Source: Rhodoferax sp. (GTDB taxonomy: Bacteria; Pseudomonadota; Gammaproteobacteria; Burkholderiales; Burkholderiaceae_C). Taken from it: DNA of 33,728 nt. The notes beneath the pieces are model-generated. The model ran no database searches. It had not been told where the DNA came from and saw nothing but the letters and a program-made list of their open reading frames with translations. This document shows, piece after piece, positions 25,248-33,728 of the stretch. The stretch is from the NCBI GenBank assembly GCA_013791765.1, contig VMTC01000014.1, forward strand, positions 1 through 33,728, written 5' to 3'. Within the stretch, counting starts at the first letter, position 1. The number at the start of each line of letters is the position of its first letter. A program made the position numbers and the translations under genes.

Positions 25248-25694
25248 TTAGTCCGGACTGCTGGCCGAGACCGCGCGATGGGGGCACTGCGCCCGGTTGC
25301 AGTGGGCATACAGACTCAAGGCGTGGTCGGCAATGGCAAAACCCCGCGCCTTGGCCACGGCGTGCTGGCGTTTTTCAATTTCCGCGTCATAGAACTCTTC
25401 CACTTTGCCGCAGTCCAGGCACACCAGGTGGTCATGGTGCTGCCCCTCGTTGAGCTCGTAGACCGCGCGCTCGCTCTCAAAATGGCTGCGAATCAGGATG
25501 TCGGCTTGCTCGAACTGGGCGAGCACCCGGTACACCGTGGCCAGACCGACATCGGAGCGTTCCTCTAGCAACACGCGGAACACGTCCTCGGCCGTCATGT
25601 GACGCTGCGCGCCTTTCTGGAAGATTTCCAGGATCTTCAGCCGGGGCAGGGTGGCCTTCAGGCCGGTGCTTTTGAGTTCATCAATCTTGGTCAT
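25248..25694 (-). CDS. fur: Ferric uptake regulator Fur
   Basis: Fur binds Fe(II) and represses iron uptake genes by binding AT-rich operator palindromes. The 148-residue protein has an N-terminal winged-helix DNA-binding domain (GLKATLPRLKILEIFQ, VGLATVYRVLAQFEQA). Its metal and dimer domain carries HHDH at 86-89 and two cysteine pairs, Cys92/Cys95 and Cys132/Cys137. The ATG at 25694 gives the usual MTKIDELKSTGLKAT start; an ORF extension of 15 codons upstream is rejected. It is divergent from bamE, the common betaproteobacterial arrangement. No clear Fur box was found in the 90-bp gap. Confidence 0.95.
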   Translation of the reverse strand: MTKIDELKSTGLKATLPRLKILEIFQKGAQRHMTAEDVFRVLLEERSDVGLATVYRVLAQFEQADILIRSHFESERAVYELNEGQHHDHLVCLDCGKVEEFYDAEIEKRQHAVAKARGFAIADHALSLYAHCNRAQCPHRAVSASSPD

Positions 25695-25784
25695 GGTGGG
25701 TCTCAGTCTTGTCAGCTGCCGGGTCGCTCGTGCAGGCACAGCCGGTACAATGTTCGATCATATCGCCACACTCCACACCACCTC

Positions 25785-26327
25785 ATGTCTGATCTTCAAC
25801 GCCGTGCTACCCGTTTGAGCCTGATTCTTGCCGCGAGCGCCAGCCTGATGGCCTGTGGCAACCTCAATGGCGCCAGTCGCAGCCTTGCCAGCATCGTGAC
25901 GCCTTACAAAATTGACATTGTGCAGGGCAATTTTGTATCCCAGGAGCAGGCTGCCGCCGTGAAGCCGGGCATGAGCCGGGCGCAGGTGCGTGACATTTTG
26001 GGAACCCCTTTGTTGACCAGCGTGTTCCATGCGGACCGTTGGGACTATGTGTTTACCTTCAAGCGCCAGGGCGTGCAGCCGCAGGCACGCAAAGTCACCG
26101 CCTATTTCAAGGGTGATGTGCTCGAGCGCCTGGACGCCGATCCCTTGCCGACCGAAGCCGAGTTTGTGGCGTCGCTCGATTCAGGACGAAAAGCCGGAAA
26201 AGTACCGGTGCTGGAAATGCCGCCACAGAGCCTGCCAACCGCGCCGGCCCCCGTCAAGGCCGCCGAGACCGCGCCATTGTCACCGCTGCCCGCGCGCTAT
26301 CCACCGCTGGAAGCGCCGGCCCGCTAA
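25785..26327 (+). CDS. bamE: Outer membrane protein assembly factor BamE
   Basis: BamE is a lipoprotein of the BAM complex that folds barrel proteins into the outer membrane. The 180-residue protein has a lipoprotein signal ending LMAC, with Cys24 lipidated. The SmpA/OmlA domain follows at about 35-120: [21 protein letters not shown], then [14 protein letters not shown] and DRWDYVFTF. After residue 125 comes a proline- and alanine-rich tail of about 55 residues, longer than in E. coli BamE (113 residues). The ATG at 25785 fits the signal peptide. It is divergent from fur and upstream of dapB, with a 25-nt gap. Confidence 0.94.
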   Translation: MSDLQRRATRLSLILAASASLMACGNLNGASRSLASIVTPYKIDIVQGNFVSQEQAAAVKPGMSRAQVRDILGTPLLTSVFHADRWDYVFTFKRQGVQPQARKVTAYFKGDVLERLDADPLPTEAEFVASLDSGRKAGKVPVLEMPPQSLPTAPAPVKAAETAPLSPLPARYPPLEAPAR

Positions 26328-26352
26328 GCCCGCACCGCGCACGTTTGCCTAC

Positions 26353-27168
26353 ATGAGTCCCAAGCTGCCCCATCGTGTGGCCATCGCGGGCGTCTCTGGC
26401 CGCATGGGTCAGATGCTCATCGAAGCCGTCAAAAGTGCCGATGACTGTGTGCTAACCGGCGCGCTTGACGTAGCAACGAGTCCCGCCCTGGGCCTTGACG
26501 CGATGGCGTTTTTGGGCCAAGCCAGCGGCGTTGCGATCACGGCCGATCTTGCCGTCGGCTTGAGTCAGGCCCAGACCCTGATTGATTTCACCCGGCCCGA
26601 GGGCACGCTGGCCCATCTGCGCGTCTGCCGCGAACTGGGCGTCAACCTGGTGATCGGCACCACCGGCTTCAGCGAGGCGCAAAAGGCCGAAATCACCGCT
26701 GCAGCCCGCGATATTGCGATTGTGATGGCGCCCAACATGAGCGTCGGGGTCAACGTTACGCTCAAGCTGCTGGAGATGGCGGCCAAGGCGCTCGCCACCG
26801 GCTATGACATAGAAATCATCGAAGCGCACCACCGCCACAAGGTCGACGCCCCTTCCGGCACGGCGCTCAAGATGGGCGAGGTGATCGCCAGCGCACTCGG
26901 GCGCGACCTCAAGGACTGCGCGGTCTACGCGCGTGAAGGCGTCACCGGTGAGCGCGATCCGTCCTCGATTGGCTTTGCCACCATTCGGGGCGGCGACATT
27001 GTGGGTGACCACACCGTGCTGTTTGCCGGTATTGGCGAGCGCATCGAGATCAGCCACAAATCGTCCAGCCGCGCCACCTATGCGCAGGGCAGCTTGCGCG
27101 CGCTGCGTTTTCTCAGTACTCAAAAAACGGGTTTGTACGACATGGCTGACGTGTTGAACCTGAAATGA
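26353..27168 (+). CDS. dapB: 4-hydroxy-tetrahydrodipicolinate reductase
   Basis: DapB reduces hydroxy-tetrahydrodipicolinate with NAD(P)H in the lysine and diaminopimelate pathway, which also feeds peptidoglycan. The 271-residue protein has the nucleotide-binding loop [13 protein letters not shown] (residues 9-21). Other blocks are [17 protein letters not shown] and the catalytic and substrate motif [16 protein letters not shown]. coli DapB has 273 residues. The ATG at 26353 is chosen because the loop then lies at the usual distance from the N-terminus. Its stop overlaps the exbB start (ATGA), so the two are translationally coupled. Confidence 0.96.
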   Translation: MSPKLPHRVAIAGVSGRMGQMLIEAVKSADDCVLTGALDVATSPALGLDAMAFLGQASGVAITADLAVGLSQAQTLIDFTRPEGTLAHLRVCRELGVNLVIGTTGFSEAQKAEITAAARDIAIVMAPNMSVGVNVTLKLLEMAAKALATGYDIEIIEAHHRHKVDAPSGTALKMGEVIASALGRDLKDCAVYAREGVTGERDPSSIGFATIRGGDIVGDHTVLFAGIGERIEISHKSSSRATYAQGSLRALRFLSTQKTGLYDMADVLNLK

Positions 27169-27824
27169 ACCCGGCCCAGCTGTTCTTTCAGGGCGACGCG
27201 CTCACCCAGGGCGTGGCGCTGCTGCTTCTGGCCATGTCGGTGGGCAGTTGGGTTGTCATTGTCTGGAAGTCCTGGTTGTTGCACCGCGCCAGCGGCGACG
27301 TGCGGCGCAGCCTGACCGCGTTCTGGAGTTCAAAGTCGTTTCAGGCCGCGCTGCCCCAGTTGCAGGCCTTTGACCGTGAAGCCCTGGTCCTGTCCTTGGT
27401 CGTTGCGACCCAACTTGAAGCCAACGCGACGCTCTCTAGCGCCGGTGACAAGGCCCACCAATTGACCCGGGTGCTGCGCGATGCGCTGCATGCCGCCCTG
27501 GCCAAGCTGAGCGCAGGCCAGGTGTTGCTGGCCACGGTGGGCGCCACCGCGCCCTTCGTTGGTTTGCTGGGCACGGTCTGGGGCATCTACCATGCCCTCA
27601 TTGGCATTGCAAATGCCGGGCAGGTGACGATTGACAAAATATCCGGCCCGGTCGGCGAAGCCCTGATCATGACCGCCGCGGGCCTGGCAGTGGCGATTCC
27701 GGCGGTGCTGGCTTACAACGTGCTGGGCCGCGTGATCGGGCGCATTGAAGCCGAGCTCGAAGGCTTTGCGCGTGACCTGCGCGAACTCGCCAGCACGCAG
27801 CCAGTCTGGTCCGCGCAGCCTTGA
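27165..27824 (+). CDS. exbB: ExbB/TolQ-family proton channel protein
   Basis: A 219-residue inner-membrane protein of the MotA/TolQ/ExbB family that forms the proton channel driving TonB- or Tol-type energy transfer. Three membrane segments are seen at about 14-35, 116-140 and 155-178. The conserved [17 protein letters not shown] is between the first and second, and [25 protein letters not shown] is in the third. It overlaps dapB by 4 nt and is followed directly by the exbD partner. No tonB, tolA or tolB is in the window, so ExbB rather than TolQ is a choice by similarity and neighbourhood. Confidence 0.88.
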   Translation: MNPAQLFFQGDALTQGVALLLLAMSVGSWVVIVWKSWLLHRASGDVRRSLTAFWSSKSFQAALPQLQAFDREALVLSLVVATQLEANATLSSAGDKAHQLTRVLRDALHAALAKLSAGQVLLATVGATAPFVGLLGTVWGIYHALIGIANAGQVTIDKISGPVGEALIMTAAGLAVAIPAVLAYNVLGRVIGRIEAELEGFARDLRELASTQPVWSAQP

Positions 27825-27838
27825 ACCCGGAGCCGGCG

Positions 27839-28267
27839 ATGTCCTTTGGTCGTCTGGAACGCACTGCTGCCCCGAAGCCGATGAGCGAGATCAACATGAC
27901 GCCGCTGGTGGACGTGATGCTGGTGCTGGTGGTGATCTTCATCATCACCGCGCCGCTGCTGGTCAGTTCCATCCAGCTCGATTTGCCCCAAGCCCAGACC
28001 AGCGCAGTCAGCGCGGCGCCCAAATTCGTGACCGTGGTGGTGGATAAATCCGGCCAGAGCTTTCTCGATGACAAGGCGCTGACGCTGGCTGAACTGGCGG
28101 CGCAACTGGCGCAAGCCGCCAGGCTCAATCCCGAGCTGGAATTGCAGTTGCGGGCCGACAGCGCCGTACCCTATGGCCGCATCGTTGAACTCATGGGCAG
28201 CGCCCAAAAGGCCGGGTTGAACCGGATCGGCTTTGTGACCGATCCCAAGCCTGACGCCAAACCCTAA
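27839..28267 (+). CDS. exbD: ExbD/TolR-family biopolymer transport protein
   Basis: The partner of ExbB in the proton-driven motor. The 142-residue protein has a short cytoplasmic N-terminus and one membrane helix at about 22-43 that carries the essential aspartate (Asp25 in EINMTPLVDVMLVLVVIF). A periplasmic domain follows, ending in YGRIVELMGSAQKAGLNRIGFVTDP. The ATG at 27839 is preferred because GGAG lies 6 nt upstream; a TTG at 27821 would overlap the exbB stop. leuS follows 42 nt later in the same direction. Confidence 0.9.
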   Translation: MSFGRLERTAAPKPMSEINMTPLVDVMLVLVVIFIITAPLLVSSIQLDLPQAQTSAVSAAPKFVTVVVDKSGQSFLDDKALTLAELAAQLAQAARLNPELELQLRADSAVPYGRIVELMGSAQKAGLNRIGFVTDPKPDAKP

Positions 28268-28309
28268 AATCGCCTGATTGCGATCCGGTGATCGCCAGAG
28301 TGAACTTAT

Positions 28310-30988
28310 ATGCAAGAAAAATACACCCCTCTCGAGGTCGAACAAGCGGCCCAAAGTCATTGGACCGCGATGGATGCCTACCGCGTCACCGAAGACGCGT
28401 CCAAAAAGAAGTTTTACGCCTGCTCCATGCTGCCCTACCCCAGCGGCAAGCTGCACATGGGCCATGTGCGCAACTACACCATCAACGACATGCTCACGCG
28501 CCAGTTGCGCATGCAGGGTTTCAATGTGCTGATGCCGATGGGCTGGGACGCCTTTGGCCTGCCGGCGGAAAACGCCGCGCTGAAGAACGGCGTGCCGCCA
28601 GCCCAGTGGACCTTCGAGAACATCGCTTACATGAAGCAGCAGATGCAGGCGATGGGGCTGGCGATCGACTGGAGTCGCGAGGTTGCCACCTGCACGCCCG
28701 AGTACTACAAATGGAACCAGTGGCTGTTTCTGAAGATGCTGGAAAAGGGCATTGCCTACCGCAAAACCCAGGTCGTCAACTGGGACCCGGTCGACCAGAC
28801 CGTGCTGGCCAACGAGCAGGTGATTGACGGCAAAGGCTGGCGCACCGGCGCCACCGTCGAAAAGCGCGAGATTCCGGGCTACTACCTCAAGATCACCGAC
28901 TACGCCGAGGAACTGCTGACTCAGGTGCAGACCGGCTTGCCGGGCTGGCCCGAGCGCGTCAAGCTGATGCAGGAGAACTGGATTGGCAAGAGCGAGGGCG
29001 TGCGTTTTGCCTTCACCCATGACATCCACGACGCCGCTGGCACGCTGATCGACGCTGGCCGGATGTATGTTTTCACCACGCGCCCGGACACCATCAAAGG
29101 CGTGACCTTTTGCGCCGTGGCGCCCGAGCATCCACTGGCGGTGCACGCGGCAAAAAACAACCCGACGCTGGCGGCTTTCATCGAGGAATGCAAGAGCGGT
29201 GGCACCACCGAGGCCGAACTGGCCACACAAGAGAAGAAGGGCATGGCCACTGGCCTGTTCGTGACACATCCGCTGACGCAGCTGAAAATCGAAGTCTGGA
29301 TCGGCAACTATGTGTTGATGAGCTATGGCGACGGCGCCGTCATGGGCGTGCCCGCGCACGATGAGCGCGACTTCGAATTCGCCAAGAAATACCGCCTGCT
29401 GATCAAACAGGTGGTGCAGGTCGACGGTGAGCATTTTGACTATGAGCGCTGGCAAGACTGGTACGCCGACAAGCAACGCGGCGTGGTCGTCAACTCGGGT
29501 AGCTTCAGCGGCATGCCGTTCAAGCAAGCGGTGGACGCCGTGGCGCACAAGCTGGCCGCGCTCGGTCTGGGCGAGAAGAAAACCACCTGGCGCCTGCGCG
29601 ACTGGGGCGTGAGCCGCCAGCGCTACTGGGGCACGCCGATTCCCATCATTCACTGCCCGCAGCATGGCGCCGTGCCGGTGCCGGAAAAAGATTTGCCGGT
29701 GGTCTTGCCGCTGGACTGCGTGCCCGACGGCTCGGGCAACCCGCTTCACAAGCATGAAGGCTTTCACGCCGGTGTCGTCTGCCCGATCTGCGGCGCTGCA
29801 GCGCGGCGCGAAACCGACACCATGGACACCTTTGTGGACAGCTCGTGGTATTTCATGCGCTACTGCGACCCGGAGAACGAGCAGGCGATGGTGGGCGCGG
29901 GCGCGGCCTACTGGATGCCGATGGACCAGTACATTGGTGGCATCGAGCACGCCATCCTGCACCTGCTGTACGCGCGCTTCTGGACCAAGGTCATGCGCGA
30001 CCTGGGGCTGGTCACGGTCGACGAACCCTTCACCAAGCTGCTCACGCAGGGCATGGTGCTCAACCACATCTACTCGCGCAAAACCGCCAACGGGGCGAAA
30101 GACTATTTCTGGCCGAACGATGTTGAAAACGTGTCCGATGCGGCTGGCAAGGTGGTGTCGGCCCGGTTGAAGGTCGCCATCGGCGACTTGCCTGCGGGCA
30201 CATTGATCGACTACGAGGGCATTGGCACCATGTCCAAGTCGAAAAACAACGGCGTCGACCCGCAGGACCTGATCGAAAAATACGGCGCCGACACCGCGCG
30301 CCTGTACACCATGTTCACCGCGCCGCCCGAGGCCACGTTGGAGTGGAACGACGCAGCCGTGGAAGGCAGTTACCGCTTCCTGCGCCGGGTCTGGAACTTT
30401 GGCGTCAAATTATCTACTATAGATATGATAGCTGCTAACGCAAGCGTGACGGGGGCTAGGAGTCTAAATGATATAAATTTCAGCAAAGAAGCGAAAGTCC
30501 TTCGGCTGGAGATCCACACCGTGCTCAAACAGGTGGACTACGACTACCAGCGCATGCAGTACAACACCGTGGTCTCGGGCGCGATGAAGATGATCAATGC
30601 GCTGGAGAGCTTCAAAGCCACCGACTCCAGCGGTGCGCAAGTGGCACTGATCGAGGGCTTTGGCATCTTGCTGCGCTGCCTGTACCCGGCCACGCCGCAC
30701 ATCACCCACAGCCTGTGGCAGGACCTGGGCTATGCCGCCGCCTTGGGCGAGCTGCTCGATGCGCCCTGGCCCCAGGTGGACGAATCGGCGCTCTTGCAGG
30801 AAGAAATTGAACTGATGCTGCAAATCAACGGCAAGCTGCGCGGTGCCATTGTCGTGGCGGCCGGTGCCACCCAAGCCGAGATCGAGCAGGCCGCCATCCG
30901 CAGTGAGGTGTTTGGCAAGCTGGCCCACGGGGCGACGCCCAAGAAAATCATTGTGGTGCCGGGTCGGCTGGTCAATGTGGTGCTTTGA
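28310..30988 (+). CDS. leuS: Leucyl-tRNA synthetase
   Basis: A class I synthetase that charges and proofreads tRNA-Leu. The 892-residue protein has HMGH at 49-52 ([14 protein letters not shown]). The CP1 editing domain lies at about 225-420 ([16 protein letters not shown]-like GMPFKQAV near its end), and the zinc-like CPICG comes at about 490. MSKSK is at 641-645, and the anticodon-binding domain starts near 680. An interspersed repeat (30428-30462) is read in frame as residues 707-718 and lengthens a linker at the start of the anticodon-binding domain by roughly ten residues relative to E. coli. lptE begins 10 nt after its stop, as in E. coli, where leuS, lptE and holA are also neighbours. 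Confidence 0.97.
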   Translation: MQEKYTPLEVEQAAQSHWTAMDAYRVTEDASKKKFYACSMLPYPSGKLHMGHVRNYTINDMLTRQLRMQGFNVLMPMGWDAFGLPAENAALKNGVPPAQWTFENIAYMKQQMQAMGLAIDWSREVATCTPEYYKWNQWLFLKMLEKGIAYRKTQVVNWDPVDQTVLANEQVIDGKGWRTGATVEKREIPGYYLKITDYAEELLTQVQTGLPGWPERVKLMQENWIGKSEGVRFAFTHDIHDAAGTLIDAGRMYVFTTRPDTIKGVTFCAVAPEHPLAVHAAKNNPTLAAFIEECKSGGTTEAELATQEKKGMATGLFVTHPLTQLKIEVWIGNYVLMSYGDGAVMGVPAHDERDFEFAKKYRLLIKQVVQVDGEHFDYERWQDWYADKQRGVVVNSGSFSGMPFKQAVDAVAHKLAALGLGEKKTTWRLRDWGVSRQRYWGTPIPIIHCPQHGAVPVPEKDLPVVLPLDCVPDGSGNPLHKHEGFHAGVVCPICGAAARRETDTMDTFVDSSWYFMRYCDPENEQAMVGAGAAYWMPMDQYIGGIEHAILHLLYARFWTKVMRDLGLVTVDEPFTKLLTQGMVLNHIYSRKTANGAKDYFWPNDVENVSDAAGKVVSARLKVAIGDLPAGTLIDYEGIGTMSKSKNNGVDPQDLIEKYGADTARLYTMFTAPPEATLEWNDAAVEGSYRFLRRVWNFGVKLSTIDMIAANASVTGARSLNDINFSKEAKVLRLEIHTVLKQVDYDYQRMQYNTVVSGAMKMINALESFKATDSSGAQVALIEGFGILLRCLYPATPHITHSLWQDLGYAAALGELLDAPWPQVDESALLQEEIELMLQINGKLRGAIVVAAGATQAEIEQAAIRSEVFGKLAHGATPKKIIVVPGRLVNVVL
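30428..30462 (+). repeat. Interspersed repeat copy 6 (TAGC-N22-GCTA), inside leuS, sense
   Basis: The core is 30429-30458, with an AT-rich CTACTATAGATATG before and an AT-rich stretch after it, both also translated. It encodes [12 protein letters not shown] (residues 707-718) in the same frame as the two dsbD copies. The AT-rich flanks stand out from the GC-rich leuS sequence on either side. Confidence 0.85.
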
Positions 30989-30998
30989 GGTGCTGCCC

Positions 30999-31505
30999 AT
31001 GAATCGTCGCTCTGTTGTCACGCGGCTCGGTCAGGCCGCACTGCTCAGCCTCTTGCTGGGAGGCTGCGGCTTCAAGCTGCGCGGTGCGCAAAGCTTCGCC
31101 TTCCAGACGCTGGCGATCAACCCCCAACCGGGTGGGCCGCTGGCGCTCGAGTTGCGCCGCTCTTTTGCCCACCCGGTGCGGGTTCTGGCGCCGAATGAGC
31201 CTTTAAGCCAGGCGCAAGTGGTGCTTGAAATTCTGCAGGAGCAGCGCGAGAAGGCCGTGGTTGGCCTGAGCAGCTCGGGCCAGGTGCGGGAGTTTCAATT
31301 GCGCATCCGGCTCAAGTTCCGGGTCCGCAACGCCGCCGGCGATGAGCTCACGCCCGAGACCGAGCTCATGCAGCAGCGCGATATGAGTTTCAGTGAAACC
31401 GCCGTGCTGGCCAAAGAAGCCGAAGAAGTGCTGCTGTACCGCGACATGCAGTCCGATCTGGTGCAACAGCTGATGCGCCGCCTTGAAGCGATCAAATACC
31501 TGTGA
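30999..31505 (+). CDS. lptE: LPS-assembly lipoprotein LptE
   Basis: LptE is the lipoprotein plug of the LptD barrel, which inserts lipopolysaccharide in the outer membrane. The 168-residue protein has a lipoprotein signal ending LGGC (Cys23), followed by GFKLRGAQSFAFQTLAI, the conserved start of the mature protein. The rest is poorly conserved, as is normal for the family, but length, position between leuS and holA, and the fold-typical VREFQLRIRLKFRVR strand support it. The ATG at 30999 fits the signal peptide; upstream in-frame codons overlap leuS. Confidence 0.93.
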   Translation: MNRRSVVTRLGQAALLSLLLGGCGFKLRGAQSFAFQTLAINPQPGGPLALELRRSFAHPVRVLAPNEPLSQAQVVLEILQEQREKAVVGLSSSGQVREFQLRIRLKFRVRNAAGDELTPETELMQQRDMSFSETAVLAKEAEEVLLYRDMQSDLVQQLMRRLEAIKYL

Positions 31506-31555
31506 AGACTGGCCCGAACCTGGGGCGCCGCGCGGGCCAGCGCATCCGCTAGACC

Positions 31556-32620
31556 ATGCAAGTCGCCCCCAACCAACTTGCGGCCCATCTGCAAAAGGGC
31601 CTGAAAAGCCTGTACACCGTGCATGGCGACGAGCCGCTGCTGGTGCAGGAGGCGGCGGACGCTGTTCGCGCGTTCGCCCGCAGCCAGGGCTTTAGCGAGC
31701 GCAGTTCGCACACGGTGGCCGGCGCGCATTTCGACTGGAGCGAGGTGCTGGCCGCGGGTGGCTCGCTGAGCCTGTTTGCGGACAAACAGATGCTTGAGCT
31801 GCGCATCCCGTCGGGCAAACCCGGCAAGGATGGCGCTGTGGCGCTGCAGCACCTGGCCGAACAGGCGCGGGGCAACGAGTCCACCCTGACCCTGGTCATG
31901 CTGCCGCGGCTCGACAAGCTGGCTAAAAGCAGCGCCTGGTTTGGCGCGCTCGAGAGTTTTGGCATCACGCTGGCGGTGGAGCCGGTCGAGCGCAACGCCT
32001 TGCCGGCCTGGATTGCGCAGCGCCTCTCTTCTCAGGGCCAGCGCGTCGCCGCCGGGGAGGCCGGCCAGCACAGCCTGCAGTTTTTTGCCGACCGGGTCGA
32101 AGGCAACTTGCTGGCGGCGCACCAGGAAGTCCAGAAGCTGGCGCTGCTGTATCCCGTCGGCGAGCTGACGTTTGAGCAGATCGAAAGCGCGGTGCTCAAC
32201 GTGGCGCGTTACGACGTGTTCAAACTGTCGGACGCCGTGCTGGCGGGGCAGGTCCTTCGGGTGCAGCGCATGCTAGACGGTCTGCAGGCCGAAGGCGAGG
32301 CGGCCGTGCTGGTGCACTACACCCTGGCCGAGGACATTCGCGCCATGAAGCGCGTCAAGGACGCCATGAACCGGGGCAGCCCGCTGCCGCTGGCGCTGCG
32401 CGAGCAACGCGTGTGGGGCGCGCGCGAGCGTTTGTTTGAGCGCGTGCTGCCGCGCCTGAGCGATGCCACCCTGGCGGCCTGGCTGCAGGCCGCGCACCAG
32501 GTCGACGGCGTGGTCAAAGGCCTGAAGTCGCCCGGCTGGCCGCCCGAGCCTTGGGCCGCGCTGCACCAGCTGGCCTTTGAGGTCTGCCGCGCATGCGCCG
32601 TGCCGGCGCGCCAGCGCTAG
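31556..32620 (+). CDS. holA: DNA polymerase III subunit delta
   Basis: The delta subunit opens the sliding clamp within the clamp loader. The 354-residue protein has the N-terminal AAA+-like fold with the family start QLAAHLQKGLKSLYTVHGDEPLLVQEA, which lacks a functional P-loop, as expected. A lid region follows (EGNLLAAHQEVQKLALLYP, where EGN is conserved). The C-terminal collar domain comes after YDVFKLSDAVLAGQ. Length is like E. coli HolA (343). It follows lptE by 50 nt, the conserved order leuS-lptE-holA. No good ribosome binding site is visible before the ATG. Confidence 0.95.
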   Translation: MQVAPNQLAAHLQKGLKSLYTVHGDEPLLVQEAADAVRAFARSQGFSERSSHTVAGAHFDWSEVLAAGGSLSLFADKQMLELRIPSGKPGKDGAVALQHLAEQARGNESTLTLVMLPRLDKLAKSSAWFGALESFGITLAVEPVERNALPAWIAQRLSSQGQRVAAGEAGQHSLQFFADRVEGNLLAAHQEVQKLALLYPVGELTFEQIESAVLNVARYDVFKLSDAVLAGQVLRVQRMLDGLQAEGEAAVLVHYTLAEDIRAMKRVKDAMNRGSPLPLALREQRVWGARERLFERVLPRLSDATLAAWLQAAHQVDGVVKGLKSPGWPPEPWAALHQLAFEVCRACAVPARQR

Positions 32621-32674
32621 CCGCCATGGCAGCGGGTTGACGATCGGCTTCGAATTTAGAATACTATAATTTGC

Positions 32675-32710
32675 ATAGCTTTATACAACCGCTGGACGGG
32701 GGCTACAGCC
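32675..32710 (+). repeat. Interspersed repeat copy 7 (TAGC-N22-GCTA), upstream of the DEAD-box gene
   Basis: The core is 32676-32705, flanked on the left by a perfect TATAAT (32665-32670) and on the right by CAGCC and an AT-rich tail. It fills much of the 121-bp gap between holA and the helicase gene and points in the same direction. A TTGACG at 32637-32642 is too far (22 nt) from the TATAAT for a normal promoter, so promoter function here is uncertain. Confidence 0.8.
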
Positions 32711-32741
32711 CGATTTAATCAATATTACCAAGCCATTTTCC

Positions 32742-33728
32742 ATGCCATTTTCTTCACTCGGTCTGTCTCCTGCGCTCTTGCGTGCTGTCGCCGGCAAGGC
32801 CTGGCCGGCCCCCACCGCCATTCAGCAGGCGGTGCTGGGCCCGGCGCTGCAGGGGCGTGACTTGCTGGCTCAAGCGCAAACCGGCTCGGGCAAGACGGCG
32901 GCCTTTGCTTTGCCGCTGTTGCAGCAGTTTGAAGCGGCGCTGCCGCAGAGTCCGCGCCGCCTGCGCGCCCTGGTTCTGGTGCCCACGCGCGAGCTCAGCA
33001 CCCAGGTTGGCGAAGAGATTCGTCAGCTGGCGCAGCACTTGCCGCGCGCGCTGAAGGTGGCCATCGTTTTTGGCGGCGTCTCGATCAACCCGCAAATGTT
33101 GCGCCTGCGCGGCGGCGCCGACATCGTGGTCGCCACACCCGGGCGTTTGCTCGACCTGGTGCAGCACAATGCGCTCAGCTTGAGCGCCGTGGCGACGCTG
33201 GTGCTCGATGAAGCCGACCGTTTGCTCGATCTGGGTTTCTCCGAGGAGTTGAACCGCATCCTCGCGCTGTTGCCCGCGCAGCGACAAAACCTGTTTTTCT
33301 CGGCGACTTTTCCACCGGCCGTGCAGACCCTGGCGAAGACGCTGCTGCATGAGCCGGTGCGCATTGAGGTCGCGCCCGCAGCGCAAACCCAGCCCGACAT
33401 TGAGCAGCGCGTTATCGACGTGGACGCCGGCCAGCGCACACAGTTGCTGCGCCATTTGTTCGTGCAAAACCACTGGAGCCGGGTGCTGGTCTTTGTCGCC
33501 ACCAAACACGCCGCCGAGATGGTGGCCGACAAGCTGCGCAAAGCGCGTATCAACGCCGAACCCTTCCACGGCGAACTCAGCCAGGGCAAGCGCACCCAGG
33601 TGCTGGCTGACTTCAAGGCCTCACGCCTGAAAGTGGTGATTGCCACCGACGTGGCGGCGCGCGGCCTGGACATCGCGCAATTGCCGGTGGTGGTGAATTT
33701 TGATTTGCCGCGCTCGGCGCTGGACTAC
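32742..33728 (+). CDS. DEAD-box RNA helicase (RhlE-like), cut by the right edge
   Basis: The first 329 codons of an ATP-dependent RNA helicase. Motifs are in order: Q-motif region WPAPTAIQQ (residues 21-29), motif I AQTGSGKT, Ia PTRELSTQ, Ib TPGRLLDL, motif II DEAD in LVLDEADRLLDLGF, motif III SAT, motif IV VLVFVATK, motif V TDVAARGLDI, and the start of motif VI at the edge. The missing C-terminal part would tell RhlE from other subfamilies. The ATG at 32742 gives the usual short N-terminus (MPFSSLGLSPALLRAV). The gene lies just after an interspersed repeat. Confidence 0.93.
   Translation, partial: MPFSSLGLSPALLRAVAGKAWPAPTAIQQAVLGPALQGRDLLAQAQTGSGKTAAFALPLLQQFEAALPQSPRRLRALVLVPTRELSTQVGEEIRQLAQHLPRALKVAIVFGGVSINPQMLRLRGGADIVVATPGRLLDLVQHNALSLSAVATLVLDEADRLLDLGFSEELNRILALLPAQRQNLFFSATFPPAVQTLAKTLLHEPVRIEVAPAAQTQPDIEQRVIDVDAGQRTQLLRHLFVQNHWSRVLVFVATKHAAEMVADKLRKARINAEPFHGELSQGKRTQVLADFKASRLKVVIATDVAARGLDIAQLPVVVNFDLPRSALDY

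Noticed and set aside
25695-25784. Search for a Fur box between fur and bamE
   Set aside because: No stretch resembles the AT-rich 19-bp palindrome closely enough to claim autoregulation.
27713-30067. Minus-strand ORF of 784 codons opposite exbD and leuS
   Set aside because: It has no domain, spans several well-supported genes and shows the same shadow composition.

Overview
The window reads as an ordinary, gene-dense chromosomal segment of a betaproteobacterium in the order Burkholderiales, most likely Comamonadaceae and Rhodoferax/Polaromonas-like. This rests on high GC content, the protein sequences, and gene neighbourhoods typical of that group: rplM-rpsI, DUF6776-bactofilin-erpA, tyrS divergent from M23 peptidase-anmK, phoH-ybeY, hpf/ptsN-hprK, fur divergent from bamE, and dapB-exbB-exbD-leuS-lptE-holA. 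The genus is an inference from remembered homologues, not from a search. No rRNA, tRNA, CRISPR array, prophage or complete insertion sequence was seen.

Layout. Positions 1-333: no convincing gene. 334-3677 (minus): a 4-hydroxybutyrate/acetate CoA-transferase, the 23S rRNA methyltransferase RlmJ, and a small outer-membrane barrel with a 21-bp tandem repeat tail. 3678-4264: intergenic, with a short remnant of an IS3-family transposase and the rplM promoter. 4265-6789 (plus): L13, S9 and a good terminator, then a coiled-coil membrane protein, bactofilin and ErpA. 6811-9417 (minus): AnmK and an M23 peptidase, both acting on cell wall. 9554-12924 (plus): TyrS, a cation diffusion facilitator, D-aminoacyl-tRNA deacylase and Coq7. 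12926-13375 (minus): an OsmC protein. 13459-15914 (plus): IlvA and a 5'-nucleotidase. 15979-18282 (minus): QueC, YbeY and PhoH. 18325-19725 (plus): RuvA, a small membrane protein and an NlpC/P60 lipoprotein. 19661-23126 (minus): a decayed diheme cytochrome c, a CoA-binding protein, DsbD and a DUF167 protein. 23349-25226 (plus): the hibernation factor HPF, PtsN and HprK. 25248-25694 (minus): Fur. 25785-32620 (plus): BamE, DapB, ExbB, ExbD, LeuRS, LptE and DNA polymerase III delta. 32742 to the right edge: a DEAD-box RNA helicase, cut by the window.

The most striking structure is not a gene. A short interspersed repeat occurs seven times, with a core of exactly 30 nt (TAGC-N22-GCTA; one copy ends in GCTG) plus AT-rich flanks. 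Three copies are intergenic. Four lie inside essential or conserved genes (rlmJ, dsbD twice, leuS) without breaking the frame. The three sense-strand copies in genes use the same reading frame and give the peptide pattern I-A-(A/T)...T-G-A. One supplies the hydrophobic core of the DsbD signal peptide, another part of a DsbD membrane helix, and the third a linker in LeuRS. An intergenic copy supplies a near-consensus sigma-70 promoter in front of coq7. The repeat therefore seems to be spread as protein-coding, membrane-targeting and promoter material.

Functionally the rest is housekeeping: translation and tRNA quality control (L13, S9, TyrS, LeuRS, Dtd, RlmJ, YbeY, HPF), envelope building (BamE, LptE, AnmK, M23 and NlpC peptidases, ExbBD, DsbD), cofactors and amino acids (ErpA, Coq7, QueC, IlvA, DapB), and regulation (Fur, PtsN/HprK).
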